Of a stretch of 64,000 nucleotides of DNA, positions 34,840 through 43,533 are shown in pieces; within the stretch, counting starts at the first letter, position 1, and every line of letters starts with the position of its first letter. This stretch comes from Herbaspirillum autotrophicum. GTDB lineage: Bacteria > Pseudomonadota > Gammaproteobacteria > Burkholderiales > Burkholderiaceae_D. The notes under the pieces are model-generated. The model was not told the DNA's origin. It saw only the letters and a list, made by a program, of their open reading frames with translations, and did no database searches. A program made the translations under genes and the position numbers. The DNA lies in assembly GCF_001189915.1 (NCBI RefSeq), contig NZ_LFLS01000002.1, forward strand, positions 1 through 64,000, given 5' to 3'.

Positions 34840-36069
34840 ATGGCGAAACTGATTCTGATGCCCGAGATCGCCGCCAACGCGACCTCGGCAGTGATCAAGC
34901 AATGGTCCAAACAAGAGGGCGAGAGTATCCGTGCCGGCGAATGCCTGGCGGAAATCGAAACCGACAAGGCGCTGATCGAATTTGATGCCGACGAAGCCGG
35001 CGTGCTGGGAAAAATTCTGGCTGACGCCGGCAAGGATATCGAAGTCGGTACGCCGATTGCGGTGTTGTTCGCGGAGGGCGAAACCAATGTCGATATCGCC
35101 GCCGTGCTGGCGGCTGCCGGGGTCGAAAAACCGGCCACGCACGCTGCCGCTGAACCGGCACCGGTGGTGGCCGCTGCCGTTGCGACCACTGCAACCGCAT
35201 CGGGACGCCTGTTCGCCAGTCCGCTGGCGCGGCGTCTGGCGAGGGATCGCGGCATTGATTTGCACGGCGTCAAAGGCAGCGGGCCGCATGGTCGCATCGT
35301 GAAGTGCGATATCGATGCCATCGGCGTCGCCGTTGCCGTCACCGCCAGGGCCCCGGTTGCTGCGGCTGCCGTCGCGCCGGCAGCAGGTGCCGCTTATGTG
35401 GAGGTGGCGCATTCCGGCATGCGCAAGACGATTGCCCGCCGTCTCAGCGAAAGCAAGGCCACCATTCCGCACTTCTATCTGAGCGCCGCTTGCCGCATGG
35501 ACAAGCTGATGGCGCTGCGCGCGGAAATCAATGCCAGCAGCCCGCGCAAGATTTCCATCAATGACTTCATCATCAAGGCGGCGGCCGCAGCATTGAAGGC
35601 ATCGCCGCAAATGAATGTGAGCTGGACCGACAGCGCCTTGCGTCAGTATGCCGCAGCCGATATTTCGGTAGCGGTATCGACGGATGGCGGCCTGATTACG
35701 CCGGTAGTACGCGCCGCCGACAGCAAATCGCTGTCGGCCATCAGCGCCGAAGTCGCCGATCTGGCCACGCGTGCGCGCGCCAGCCAGCTGACGCCGGATG
35801 AGTATCAGGGCGGCAGCTTCACCATCAGCAATCTGGGCATGTTCGGCGTGCAGGAATTCAGCGCCATCATCAACCCGCCGCAAGCAGCGATTCTGGCAGT
35901 CGGCACGACATCGCAGCAAGCCGTGGTGACCGAGGGCGTGCTGGCAGTGGCGTCAGTCATGACGGTGACCTTGTCGGTCGACCACCGGGCGATTGACGGC
36001 GCAGTGGCGGCACAATGGCTGGCGTTGTTCCAACGCTATATCGAACATCCCCTGAGCACATTGATCTGA
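34840..36069 (+). CDS. Dihydrolipoamide acyltransferase (E2)
   Basis: A 409-residue E2. One lipoyl domain lies at residues 1-80, with the lipoylated lysine at Lys43 in EIETDKALIEFDA. An Ala/Pro linker follows, then a peripheral E1/E3-binding domain (SPLARRLARDRGIDLHGVKGSGPHGRIV), and a catalytic domain from about 190 with the active-site motif SVDHRAIDG. The single lipoyl domain is as in acetoin, branched-chain and 2-oxoglutarate complexes. The start follows the VOC stop after one base. It takes the acyl group from the fused E1 to coenzyme A. Confidence 0.95.
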   Translation: MAKLILMPEIAANATSAVIKQWSKQEGESIRAGECLAEIETDKALIEFDADEAGVLGKILADAGKDIEVGTPIAVLFAEGETNVDIAAVLAAAGVEKPATHAAAEPAPVVAAAVATTATASGRLFASPLARRLARDRGIDLHGVKGSGPHGRIVKCDIDAIGVAVAVTARAPVAAAAVAPAAGAAYVEVAHSGMRKTIARRLSESKATIPHFYLSAACRMDKLMALRAEINASSPRKISINDFIIKAAAAALKASPQMNVSWTDSALRQYAAADISVAVSTDGGLITPVVRAADSKSLSAISAEVADLATRARASQLTPDEYQGGSFTISNLGMFGVQEFSAIINPPQAAILAVGTTSQQAVVTEGVLAVASVMTVTLSVDHRAIDGAVAAQWLALFQRYIEHPLSTLI

Positions 36070-36076
36070 GGCCATC

Positions 36077-37480
36077 GTGACACAAGCACAATATGATCTG
36101 GTAGTGGTCGGAGGCGGCCCCGGCGGTTACGTGGCAGCCATCCGCGCGGCACAACTGGGATTGAAAACGGCGTTGGTGGAAAAGGCCCAGCTCGGCGGCA
36201 TTTGCCTGAACTGGGGCTGCATTCCGACCAAGGCCTTGCTGCGTTCTGCCGATGTCTTGCGGCTGGTGCGGGATGCCGGGCGTTTCGGTGTACTGACGGC
36301 GGCGCCGCAAATCGATCTGGCGGCGATGGTGGAACGTTCGCGGACGGTAGCGGCGCAGTTGCAAGGCGGCGTCGGTTATCTGATGAAAAAGAACAAGGTC
36401 ACGGTGCTCAACGGCCATGCCAGACTGGCGGGACGCGGCAAGCTCAGCGTCACCAATGCCGACGGTGTATCGACGCTGGCGGCCAGGCATATCATCCTGG
36501 CCACCGGTGCTCGCGCACGTCCGTTGCCAGGCCTGACGCCGGATGGCGACAGCGTCTGGTCGTACCGCGAAGCCCTGGTGCCCAAGCGCGTGCCGCAACA
36601 TCTGGTGGTGATCGGGGCCGGCGCCATCGGCATCGAGTTCGCCAGTTTTTATCATGCGCTGGGCGCCAAGGTCAGTGTGATCGAAATGGCCGACCGCGTA
36701 TTGCCGGTGGAAGACGAGGAAGTATCGCAGTATGTCGGCGATGTGTTGCGCAAGCAGGGCATGCACCTGTACACCGGCTCGCGCATCCTTTCCAGCAGCA
36801 AGCGCCGGGTTGGTCAGACCCAGGAGTGGACGCTGCAACTCGATGGCAAGCACAAGGATAGTCTGACCGCTGACGTGATCCTGACCGCCGCCGGCATCAT
36901 CGGCAATGTGGAAGAGCTCGGCCTGGAAGGTACGGCGGTCAAGGTCGAGCGCAGCCATATCGTCACTGATGCGTATGGCGCGACAGCAGAGCCGGGCGTC
37001 TACGCCATCGGCGACGTTGCCGGTGCACCGTGGCTGGCGCATAAAGCCAGTCACGAAGCGGTGATTTGCGTGGAGAAAATTGCCGGTCTGGCGCCCCATA
37101 CGCTGGATATCACCAAGATTCCCGCCTGCACCTACAGCCATCCGCAGGTCGCCAGTGTCGGTCTGACCGAAGCGCAAGCCAGGGCCGGCGGACGTCAGGT
37201 CCGGGTCGGAAAATTTCCGTTTGCGGTCAATGGCAAGGCAATCGCATTGGGCGCGACCGCAGGTTTTGCCAAGGTGGTGTTCGATGCGGCCAGCGGCGAA
37301 TTGCTGGGCGCGCACATGGTCGGGGAAGAAGTCACGGAAATGATCCAGGGCTATACGGTGGCACGCGAACTGGAAACCACCGAAGCCGAACTGATGGCCA
37401 CCATCTTCCCCCATCCGACCCAGTCCGAAGCCATGCATGAAGCCGTATTGGCGGCGTATGAACGGTCCTTGCACATGTGA
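36077..37480 (+). CDS. lpd: Dihydrolipoyl dehydrogenase (E3)
   Basis: A 467-residue FAD disulfide oxidoreductase. The FAD Rossmann motif is VVGGGPGGYVAAIRAAQLG, the redox disulfide is GICLNWGCIPTK, NAD binding is IGAGAIGIEFASFYHALG, and the C-terminal catalytic pair is HPTQSE. It reoxidises the lipoyl group of the E2 encoded just upstream. The start is GTG at 36077. A dedicated E3 in the operon argues that the complex is induced as a unit instead of borrowing the housekeeping Lpd. Confidence 0.95.
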   Translation: MTQAQYDLVVVGGGPGGYVAAIRAAQLGLKTALVEKAQLGGICLNWGCIPTKALLRSADVLRLVRDAGRFGVLTAAPQIDLAAMVERSRTVAAQLQGGVGYLMKKNKVTVLNGHARLAGRGKLSVTNADGVSTLAARHIILATGARARPLPGLTPDGDSVWSYREALVPKRVPQHLVVIGAGAIGIEFASFYHALGAKVSVIEMADRVLPVEDEEVSQYVGDVLRKQGMHLYTGSRILSSSKRRVGQTQEWTLQLDGKHKDSLTADVILTAAGIIGNVEELGLEGTAVKVERSHIVTDAYGATAEPGVYAIGDVAGAPWLAHKASHEAVICVEKIAGLAPHTLDITKIPACTYSHPQVASVGLTEAQARAGGRQVRVGKFPFAVNGKAIALGATAGFAKVVFDAASGELLGAHMVGEEVTEMIQGYTVARELETTEAELMATIFPHPTQSEAMHEAVLAAYERSLHM

Positions 37481-37519
37481 CCGGCGGCAGTGCCGCCAGC
37501 TATTTTTGAAAGAAACACT

Positions 37520-38974
37520 ATGTTGACACTGAAGCGTGCGGAGTTATTCCGCCAGCAATGTTATATCGATGGCCAATGGGCAGATGCCGATGACGGCGGC
37601 GTGGTGGCGGTCACCAATCCGGCCACTGGCGAGCGAATCGGCACCATTCCCAAAATGGGCGGCGCCGAAACACAGCGTGCGATTGCCGCTGCCAATGCCA
37701 GCTGGCGCGGCTGGCGCAGCAAATCGGCCAAGGAACGGGCGCTTATCTTGCGCCGCTGGTTCGATCTGATGCTGGCGCACGCCGATGATCTGGCGCAGAT
37801 CATGACGGCCGAACAAGGCAAGCCGCTGGCCGAATCGAAAGGCGAGATTGCTTACGCTGCCTCGTATCTGGAATGGTTTGGCGAAGAGGGCAAGCGGGCC
37901 TATGGCGACACTATTCCGGGTCCGGCGGCAGACCGCCGGATTGTGGTGATCAAGGAACCGATCGGCGTCTGCGCGGCGATTACACCGTGGAACTTCCCGG
38001 CCGCGATGATTACCCGCAAGGCCGGCGCGGCACTGGCAGCAGGTTGTCCGATCGTGGTCAAACCGGCGACCCAGACCCCGTACTCGGCGCTGGCGCTGGC
38101 AGTACTGGCAGCGGAAGCCGGCGTACCGGCTGGCGTGTTTTCAGTCGTCACCGGTTCGGCTGCTGCCATTGGCGCCGAAATGACCAGCAACCCGGTGGTG
38201 CGCAAACTGAGCTTTACCGGCTCCACCGAAATTGGTCGCATGCTGATGGCGCAAAGCGCGGCCACGGTGAAAAAGGTATCGATGGAACTGGGCGGCAATG
38301 CGCCATTCATCGTGTTCGACGATGCCGATCTGGATGCCGCCGTGGAAGGCGCGCTGGCCAGCAAATTCCGCAATACCGGCCAAACCTGTGTCTGCGCCAA
38401 TCGCCTCTACGTGCAAGATGGTGTCTATGACGCCTTTGCCGAAAAACTGGTGGCCGCCGTCAACCAGATGAAGGTGGGGAATGGCTTGACTGCCGGCGTC
38501 AATCAGGGACCGCTGATCGATGAAAATGCCGTGGCCAAGATGGAAGAACACATTGCCGACGCCATCAGCAAGGGCGGCACGGTGATTGCCGGCGGCAAGC
38601 GCCACGCGCTGGGACACACCTTCTTTGAGCCAACCGTGGTGCGCGACGCCAATGCCGGCATGCTGGTCGCCAAAGAAGAAACCTTCGGCCCGCTGGCGCC
38701 GCTGTTCCGTTTCCACCAGGATCAGGAAGTCATCGATCTGGCCAACGACACCGAATTCGGCCTCGCGAGTTATTTCTATACACGCGATATCGGCCGCGTC
38801 TGGCGCGTGTCCGAGGGTCTCGAATACGGCATGGTGGGCATCAACACCGGCATTATCTCGAATGAAATGGCGCCGTTCGGCGGCGTCAAGCAATCGGGTA
38901 TCGGCCGCGAAGGTTCGCATTACGGCCTCGATGACTACCATGTCACCAAGTATCTGTGCATGGGCGGCATTTAG
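37520..38974 (+). CDS. gabD: NAD(P)-dependent succinate-semialdehyde-type aldehyde dehydrogenase
   Basis: A 484-residue aldehyde dehydrogenase. It has ITPWNFPAAMITRKAGAAL, the general-base glutamate in MELGGNAPF, and the nucleophile in NTGQTCVCANR, where the Cys-Val-Cys pair is typical of GabD. The C-terminal EETFGPLAPLF and GGVKQSGIGREGSHYG complete the fold. Length matches E. coli GabD (482). I chose ATG 37520 over an in-frame GTG at 37490. As the last gene of the operon it would oxidise an aldehyde or semialdehyde formed by C-C cleavage. The true substrate may not be succinate semialdehyde. Confidence 0.92.
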   Translation: MLTLKRAELFRQQCYIDGQWADADDGGVVAVTNPATGERIGTIPKMGGAETQRAIAAANASWRGWRSKSAKERALILRRWFDLMLAHADDLAQIMTAEQGKPLAESKGEIAYAASYLEWFGEEGKRAYGDTIPGPAADRRIVVIKEPIGVCAAITPWNFPAAMITRKAGAALAAGCPIVVKPATQTPYSALALAVLAAEAGVPAGVFSVVTGSAAAIGAEMTSNPVVRKLSFTGSTEIGRMLMAQSAATVKKVSMELGGNAPFIVFDDADLDAAVEGALASKFRNTGQTCVCANRLYVQDGVYDAFAEKLVAAVNQMKVGNGLTAGVNQGPLIDENAVAKMEEHIADAISKGGTVIAGGKRHALGHTFFEPTVVRDANAGMLVAKEETFGPLAPLFRFHQDQEVIDLANDTEFGLASYFYTRDIGRVWRVSEGLEYGMVGINTGIISNEMAPFGGVKQSGIGREGSHYGLDDYHVTKYLCMGGI

Positions 38975-39010
38975 TTTTTCTTGAAAAAAGAGTTGTCGGC
39001 CTGAGTAAGG

Positions 39011-39040
39011 GCCCCGTCAGTCATGACGGGGCTTTTTTTT
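39011..39040 (+). terminator. Rho-independent terminator of the catabolic operon
   Basis: GCCCCGTCA-N4-TGACGGGGC is a perfect 9-bp stem followed by eight T, 36 bp after the aldehyde dehydrogenase stop. It marks the end of a unit that starts near 25094. Confidence 0.95.
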
Positions 39041-39096
39041 GTCCGGCAGATTGGCAAACAGGCAGCGCCGGCACCGACGTCATAGCGCTGACAGCG

Positions 39097-39126
39097 CTGA
39101 CAAAGCGGACGTCTATCGGCTACACT
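39097..39126 (+). promoter_or_regulatory. Possible promoter of the histidine kinase gene
   Basis: CTGACA, an 18-bp spacer and TACACT, 56 bp before the ATG. Each hexamer has one or two mismatches to consensus. Confidence 0.4.
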
Positions 39127-39181
39127 GGCGCGCTTTACCTGCTATTTCGTCACCGTTCGCTGCCATTACGCACCGCTATCA

Positions 39182-40579
39182 ATGGATCCACTTACCGCCA
39201 GCATCGCGCTGTCCATCACGCAGTTATGCATCTCGGCGATCATGGCGGGCATCTATTTTGCCGCCCCGGTCGAGCGCTGTACGCGGTTTTGGGCCATGTC
39301 CGGGATCCTGACCGGCAGCGGCATCACGATTGTGCTGGTCAATGCCGGCCGGCCCGCCGGTCTGCTGCTGGCGGTGGGTAACATCGGTTTGTTTGCCGGC
39401 TGCGTAGTGGTCTGGATGGGATTGAAAATTTTCTTCGGACAGGCGGCAACGCGCTGGGGCTATTTACTGATTGCCCTGTTTTCCTTCCTGTTCTTGCTGC
39501 TGCTGGCAAACAATGCCGGTTTTACCACCCGTTCGCACCTGATCAGCGCCAGTCTGGTGCTGGTGTTTGTGCTGTGCCTGCAAACCCTGTTGGCATCGGG
39601 TCCGGCCGTAGTCGGCAGCAAACGCAGTTTCGCCCGTGGCATGGGGACTGCCGGCCTGCTGTTGCTGATCGGCGCGCATATGTTGCGCATTGCCGTGTCG
39701 CTATATGAACCCGCGTTATTCAGACCCGCCACCATTTCGCATTTCGGCGCGGTGGTACTTTATCTGGTGCCGCTGGCCGGCACCTTGCTGTTTTTTTCCG
39801 CATTGTTGCTGCTGTATTTCGAGCGCATCAAAAACGATCTGTTGTTGTCGCTGGCGGCCAAACAGGATGCGCTGGAAACCCAGATACGCTTTGTCGACAT
39901 GTTTTCCCATGAATATCGCACGCCGTTGGCGGTGATTCGTACCAATCTGGATATCTTGCAGAGTAAAGATCAGGCCAACGGCGACCGGCTGAGTGCCAAT
40001 CTGGCAAAAATGCGACGTGCCGTGCTGCGGCTGGTAGAGGTGGCGGAAACGGCATTGACACAGGAGCAAACCGAGCAGGGCTTGCCCGACATTCAGCGCG
40101 AAGCAATCTTTCTGCCTGATTTCCTGCATGCCGTCATCGACGAGGCGGCCGTCTTCTGGAGTGACCGCGTGCCACAACTCAGGCTGGAACAAGCCGATGC
40201 ACTGGTCATCAGCGGCGACCGCAAACTACTCAAGACAGCGTTGCTGAACCTGCTCGATAACGCCATCAAGTATGGACCGAGGCAGGGCGCCGTCACCGTG
40301 GCACTGACGGCAACCGACGGCGCGCTGACGTTGACGGTCAACGATGACGGGCCAGGTATTCCAGAGCAGGAACTGGGGCAGGTGTTTGGCAAATATTTTC
40401 GCGGCAGCCGCACCGGCCTTATCCGCGGCAGCGGCATGGGGCTGTATCTGGTGCAGCGCATCGTGGCCCGGCACGCCGGCAATGTCAGCCTGCGCAATCG
40501 GGCGACCGGCGGCACGAGCGCAACAATTACATTACCGTTTCACACAGGGGAGGCCGGGGGTGGCAGAGTCAGACATTAA
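39182..40579 (+). CDS. Membrane sensor histidine kinase with seven predicted TM helices
   Basis: A 465-residue kinase. The first 215 residues contain about seven hydrophobic helices and almost no extracytoplasmic loop, so the signal is probably sensed within the membrane. The dimerisation/phosphoacceptor helix has FSHEYRTPLAVIRTN with His243. The ATPase domain shows the N box (LNLLDNAIKYG), G1 (NDDGPGIP) and G2 (GSGMGLYLVQRI). It overlaps the response regulator gene by 20 bp, so the two are a matched pair. Its target may be the autotransporter gene downstream. Confidence 0.93.
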   Translation: MDPLTASIALSITQLCISAIMAGIYFAAPVERCTRFWAMSGILTGSGITIVLVNAGRPAGLLLAVGNIGLFAGCVVVWMGLKIFFGQAATRWGYLLIALFSFLFLLLLANNAGFTTRSHLISASLVLVFVLCLQTLLASGPAVVGSKRSFARGMGTAGLLLLIGAHMLRIAVSLYEPALFRPATISHFGAVVLYLVPLAGTLLFFSALLLLYFERIKNDLLLSLAAKQDALETQIRFVDMFSHEYRTPLAVIRTNLDILQSKDQANGDRLSANLAKMRRAVLRLVEVAETALTQEQTEQGLPDIQREAIFLPDFLHAVIDEAAVFWSDRVPQLRLEQADALVISGDRKLLKTALLNLLDNAIKYGPRQGAVTVALTATDGALTLTVNDDGPGIPEQELGQVFGKYFRGSRTGLIRGSGMGLYLVQRIVARHAGNVSLRNRATGGTSATITLPFHTGEAGGGRVRH

Positions 40580-41282
40580 CGTGGTGCTGGTCGAGGATGA
40601 CGAGGATTTGCGCGACAGCGTGGTCGAATGGCTGGAACTGGCCGGTATGCAGGTCAGTGCCGTGGGCAGCGCGGCCGAGTTTTATCAGGTCTTGCCCAAA
40701 CGCGATTTTCAGGTAGCGGTGATCGACGTCGGCTTGCCGGACCAGTCGGGCCATGTGCTGGCGCAATACCTCCGCGCCAATACCGGTACCGCAGTCATCA
40801 TGCTGACTGCGCGCAGCACAATTGATGACAAGATCAAAGGGTATGACAGCGGTGCCGACCTCTATCTGGTCAAGCCGGTGGACTGCCGTGAGCTGTCAGC
40901 AGCGATTGTCAGTATTGCGCAGCGGGTACGCAAATTTTCCCCGGAACCGCCGGCAACGCAACATATGCCGGCCGCTCAACATCTCTGGACCATCTCCGCC
41001 GCCCAGTGGCAACTCAGCGGGGCCGGCGATGCGCAGATCTCGCTGAGCGTGAAAGAATTGAAGTTCCTTGCATTGCTGGCAGCCACGCCCGGCCAGCCGG
41101 TGTTGCGCAAAACCGTGCTGACCGAACTGTATCAGCGCCATGACGACTATACCGGGCGTTCGCTCGACTCCATGGTGCGGCGTTTGCGTGCGAAAGTGGT
41201 AGCCGCAACCGGTGTCGCCATTCCGATCCGGACCGTGCATGCGGTCGGCTACTGCTTCGCCGGCGCCATCGCCATGTGCTGA
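40560..41282 (+). CDS. OmpR-type response regulator
   Basis: A 240-residue regulator starting at a GTG behind GGGGAGG, inside the end of the kinase gene. Receiver domain: acidic pocket in VLVEDDED, phosphoacceptor Asp56 in VIDVGLPD, the Thr in MLTARS, and Lys105 in LVKPV. The C-terminal winged helix (about residues 145-235) contains LSVKELKFLALLAATPGQPVLRKTVL and a recognition-helix region RSLDSMVRRLRAKV. Members bind direct repeats spaced 10-11 bp; such repeats occur just downstream at 41323-41352. Confidence 0.93.
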   Translation: MAESDINVVLVEDDEDLRDSVVEWLELAGMQVSAVGSAAEFYQVLPKRDFQVAVIDVGLPDQSGHVLAQYLRANTGTAVIMLTARSTIDDKIKGYDSGADLYLVKPVDCRELSAAIVSIAQRVRKFSPEPPATQHMPAAQHLWTISAAQWQLSGAGDAQISLSVKELKFLALLAATPGQPVLRKTVLTELYQRHDDYTGRSLDSMVRRLRAKVVAATGVAIPIRTVHAVGYCFAGAIAMC

Positions 41283-41322
41283 ATGTTCTTTCCGGGCCGC
41301 TATCCGGCTCGCATGCAAAAAC

Positions 41323-41352
41323 GTCACATTCGGTCACATTTGGTGGTAACTG
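41323..41352 (+). promoter_or_regulatory. Direct repeats, candidate response-regulator site
   Basis: GTCACATTCG and GTCACATTTG are adjacent 10-bp repeats, followed by a weaker third, GTGGTAACTG. They are 129 bp before the autotransporter start. Tandem repeats of about one helical turn are the usual site geometry for OmpR/PhoB-type regulators. Confidence 0.55.
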
Positions 41353-41480
41353 GTAGCTTGCGACGCGGCAAGTGACTCTCTATTCTCCTGCGTTGAAATT
41401 TCATAAAAATCAACGGTCGCGACTCGCGTTTCCTGTGTCACGGGAAGCACCGCCGCAAATGGGGAAAGCTCGTCACTATC

Positions 41481-43415
41481 ATGTCTCACATCAAATCTCA
41501 ATTGAAACGCTCGTCCATCGCGCTGGCCGTCATGGCAACGCTTGTCAGTACATCCGCACTTGCCGAAGACGTCCTGATCTATAACGTCATTCCAGTTCAT
41601 GCCAGCACTGGCCCGACACTGGCGGGACGGCTGACAGCCGCCGGTCTTTCGTCAACCGTTGTGGCGTGGCAAGGCGGCAGCATCGCACCGTTACCTGGAT
41701 TGTCCGGTTTCAAGCAGGTGTGGGATTTGAATGCGACGGGAGCGTTGACTGCCGACGAAAAGTCCAGTTATCTGAGCTATCTGCAAGGCGGCGGTGCCAT
41801 GTTCATGATGGGAGAAGTTCCAGGCTATGGCGGGGCGCGCAATGCCAGCCTGCTCAGCTTCTTTCAAACAGCCGGTGGTGGCAATCTGACTATCACTGCC
41901 AGTGCGGCGCAGGACCAGCAAACTGTCACAGATGCTTTCAAAATTCCAGGTGGTGCCACGACGATCACTTACCCTACGCCTGGCGGTTTCACCAGCCTTG
42001 GTACCAGCACCTGCCTGACGGTTGACAGGAATAATGCCTGTGCGGCAATCGCGTTCAAGGTCGGATCGCTGGCCAATGCAACCAAGGGCTCAATCGTGAG
42101 TGTATTGGACGTCAATTTTCTCGAATCCCAAAGAATTGGAACTTATCAGGGATTCATCGACGGCCTGATCTCCTTTGTCACAATCCAATCCAACGGCGGC
42201 GACGGCAGCAGCGGTGGCAACAGCAGCAGCGGATTCGTTCCCAATTCCAACAATGCCAGCGTCGGTGCTGCTGCGGTGCTGGACAAACTGACGAACGCGA
42301 CGACCATTGATGTCTACATGGCGTCGGCTATCGGCCGCCTGGCAGCGCTGTCAGGTCCGAAGCAGGCACAGGCACTGCAACGCATCGCACCGCAAACCGG
42401 GCAGGTGCAGACGGTAGCGGCAACCCAGGTGGTCAGCGGTGCGCTCGACACGATTCAGACCCGCTTGGGCGGCATTCGCAGCACCAGCGGTTTCAGCGTC
42501 GGCATGGTCGATGATCTGCAAGACGGCAAGATGATGCTGGCCAGTAATGGTGACACCGTCGGACTGTTTACTGAAGCCACCAAAAAATACGGGGTCTGGA
42601 CCAAAGTGTTCGGCAGCCGCGCCAGCCAGGACATGCAAAGCAGCTACGCTGGCTATACCTCCAACAGCTGGGGTCTTGCTTACGGTATGGACACCTTGCT
42701 GCGCAGCGGCTGGGTGGTCGGCGGTGCGTTCACCTATGCCGACACCAATATCAACATGAGCGATTTCCGCAGCGGCGACAGCAGCAAAATCCGCACCTAT
42801 CAGTTGAGCGCCTACGCCAGCCGCGATTTCGACAACTGGTATCTGGAAAGCATGCTGGCGTATGCCAAACAGAAAAACAGCGGCAGCCGCGACACCGCCG
42901 TTTCCGGCATCGCCTACAGCAGCTATGACGGTCAGCAAGTCGCCGCGCGCGTCACTGCCGGTTATCCGATTACCCTCAACGACAAGTGGACCGTCACGCC
43001 TACCGCCGGTCTTGAATATACCTATCTGAGCCAGGACGCCTATCAGGAAACCGGCGCCGGCCCGCTGTCGCTGAGCATCAATGGTCAATCGGCCAACCGC
43101 GTGCGCAGTGTCATCGGCAGCAAGCTGGCGACACAACTGGAAACCGCCGATGGCGTGACCATTACGCCATCGGCCAATATCGGCTGGCGTCATGAGTTCA
43201 ACAACAGCGGCATGGATTCCACCGCGACATTTACCGGCGGCGGGGCCGCGTTCAAGACGCCGGGCCAGTCGCTGACGCGCGACACCATGAATCTGGGTGC
43301 GGCGGTATCGTTCCAGAAGTCGAAGAACTTCGTGCTGAGTCTGCAACTGGATGGCGAAAAATCGGCCGGCTACTACAGCGTTGCCGGGCAAGTTACCGGA
43401 CAATGGCGCTTCTGA
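41481..43415 (+). CDS. Autotransporter with a globular passenger domain
   Basis: A 644-residue type V secreted protein. The signal peptide ends near residue 28 (TLVSTSALA). The passenger (about 29-235) begins EDVLIYNVIPVHASTGPTLAGRL, with alternating strand/helix order and LSYLQGGGAMFMMGE. This resembles a Rossmann-like or glutamine-amidotransferase-like fold rather than the usual beta-helix. A Gly/Ser/Asn linker (about 236-260) and a helical stretch lead to the translocator barrel (about 370-644), which ends in QWRF with the terminal phenylalanine needed for outer-membrane assembly. No catalytic triad is obvious. It follows a two-component system and has its own direct-repeat site upstream. 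Confidence 0.9.
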   Translation: MSHIKSQLKRSSIALAVMATLVSTSALAEDVLIYNVIPVHASTGPTLAGRLTAAGLSSTVVAWQGGSIAPLPGLSGFKQVWDLNATGALTADEKSSYLSYLQGGGAMFMMGEVPGYGGARNASLLSFFQTAGGGNLTITASAAQDQQTVTDAFKIPGGATTITYPTPGGFTSLGTSTCLTVDRNNACAAIAFKVGSLANATKGSIVSVLDVNFLESQRIGTYQGFIDGLISFVTIQSNGGDGSSGGNSSSGFVPNSNNASVGAAAVLDKLTNATTIDVYMASAIGRLAALSGPKQAQALQRIAPQTGQVQTVAATQVVSGALDTIQTRLGGIRSTSGFSVGMVDDLQDGKMMLASNGDTVGLFTEATKKYGVWTKVFGSRASQDMQSSYAGYTSNSWGLAYGMDTLLRSGWVVGGAFTYADTNINMSDFRSGDSSKIRTYQLSAYASRDFDNWYLESMLAYAKQKNSGSRDTAVSGIAYSSYDGQQVAARVTAGYPITLNDKWTVTPTAGLEYTYLSQDAYQETGAGPLSLSINGQSANRVRSVIGSKLATQLETADGVTITPSANIGWRHEFNNSGMDSTATFTGGGAAFKTPGQSLTRDTMNLGAAVSFQKSKNFVLSLQLDGEKSAGYYSVAGQVTGQWRF

Positions 43416-43453
43416 TACTGCGGTAAGCACGGATACGCAGTCGTCGTCTCAGC

Positions 43454-43486
43454 AAAAATCCACAACCTCACCGTTGTGGATTTTTT
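43454..43486. terminator. Bidirectional terminator between the autotransporter and MscS-like genes
   Basis: AAAAATCCACAAC-N6-GTTGTGGATTTTT with six T. A 13-bp perfect inverted repeat with A/T tails on both sides can terminate both convergent genes. Confidence 0.92.
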
Positions 43487-43533
43487 GCATGTAAAGGAAG
43501 TATCTCGCCCGGCACCGGCCCGCGCGCGCTGCC

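Noticed and set aside
35957-37474. Long minus-strand open frame opposite the E3 gene
   Set aside because: Antisense shadow; composition biased to His, Arg and Gln, and no recognisable domain.
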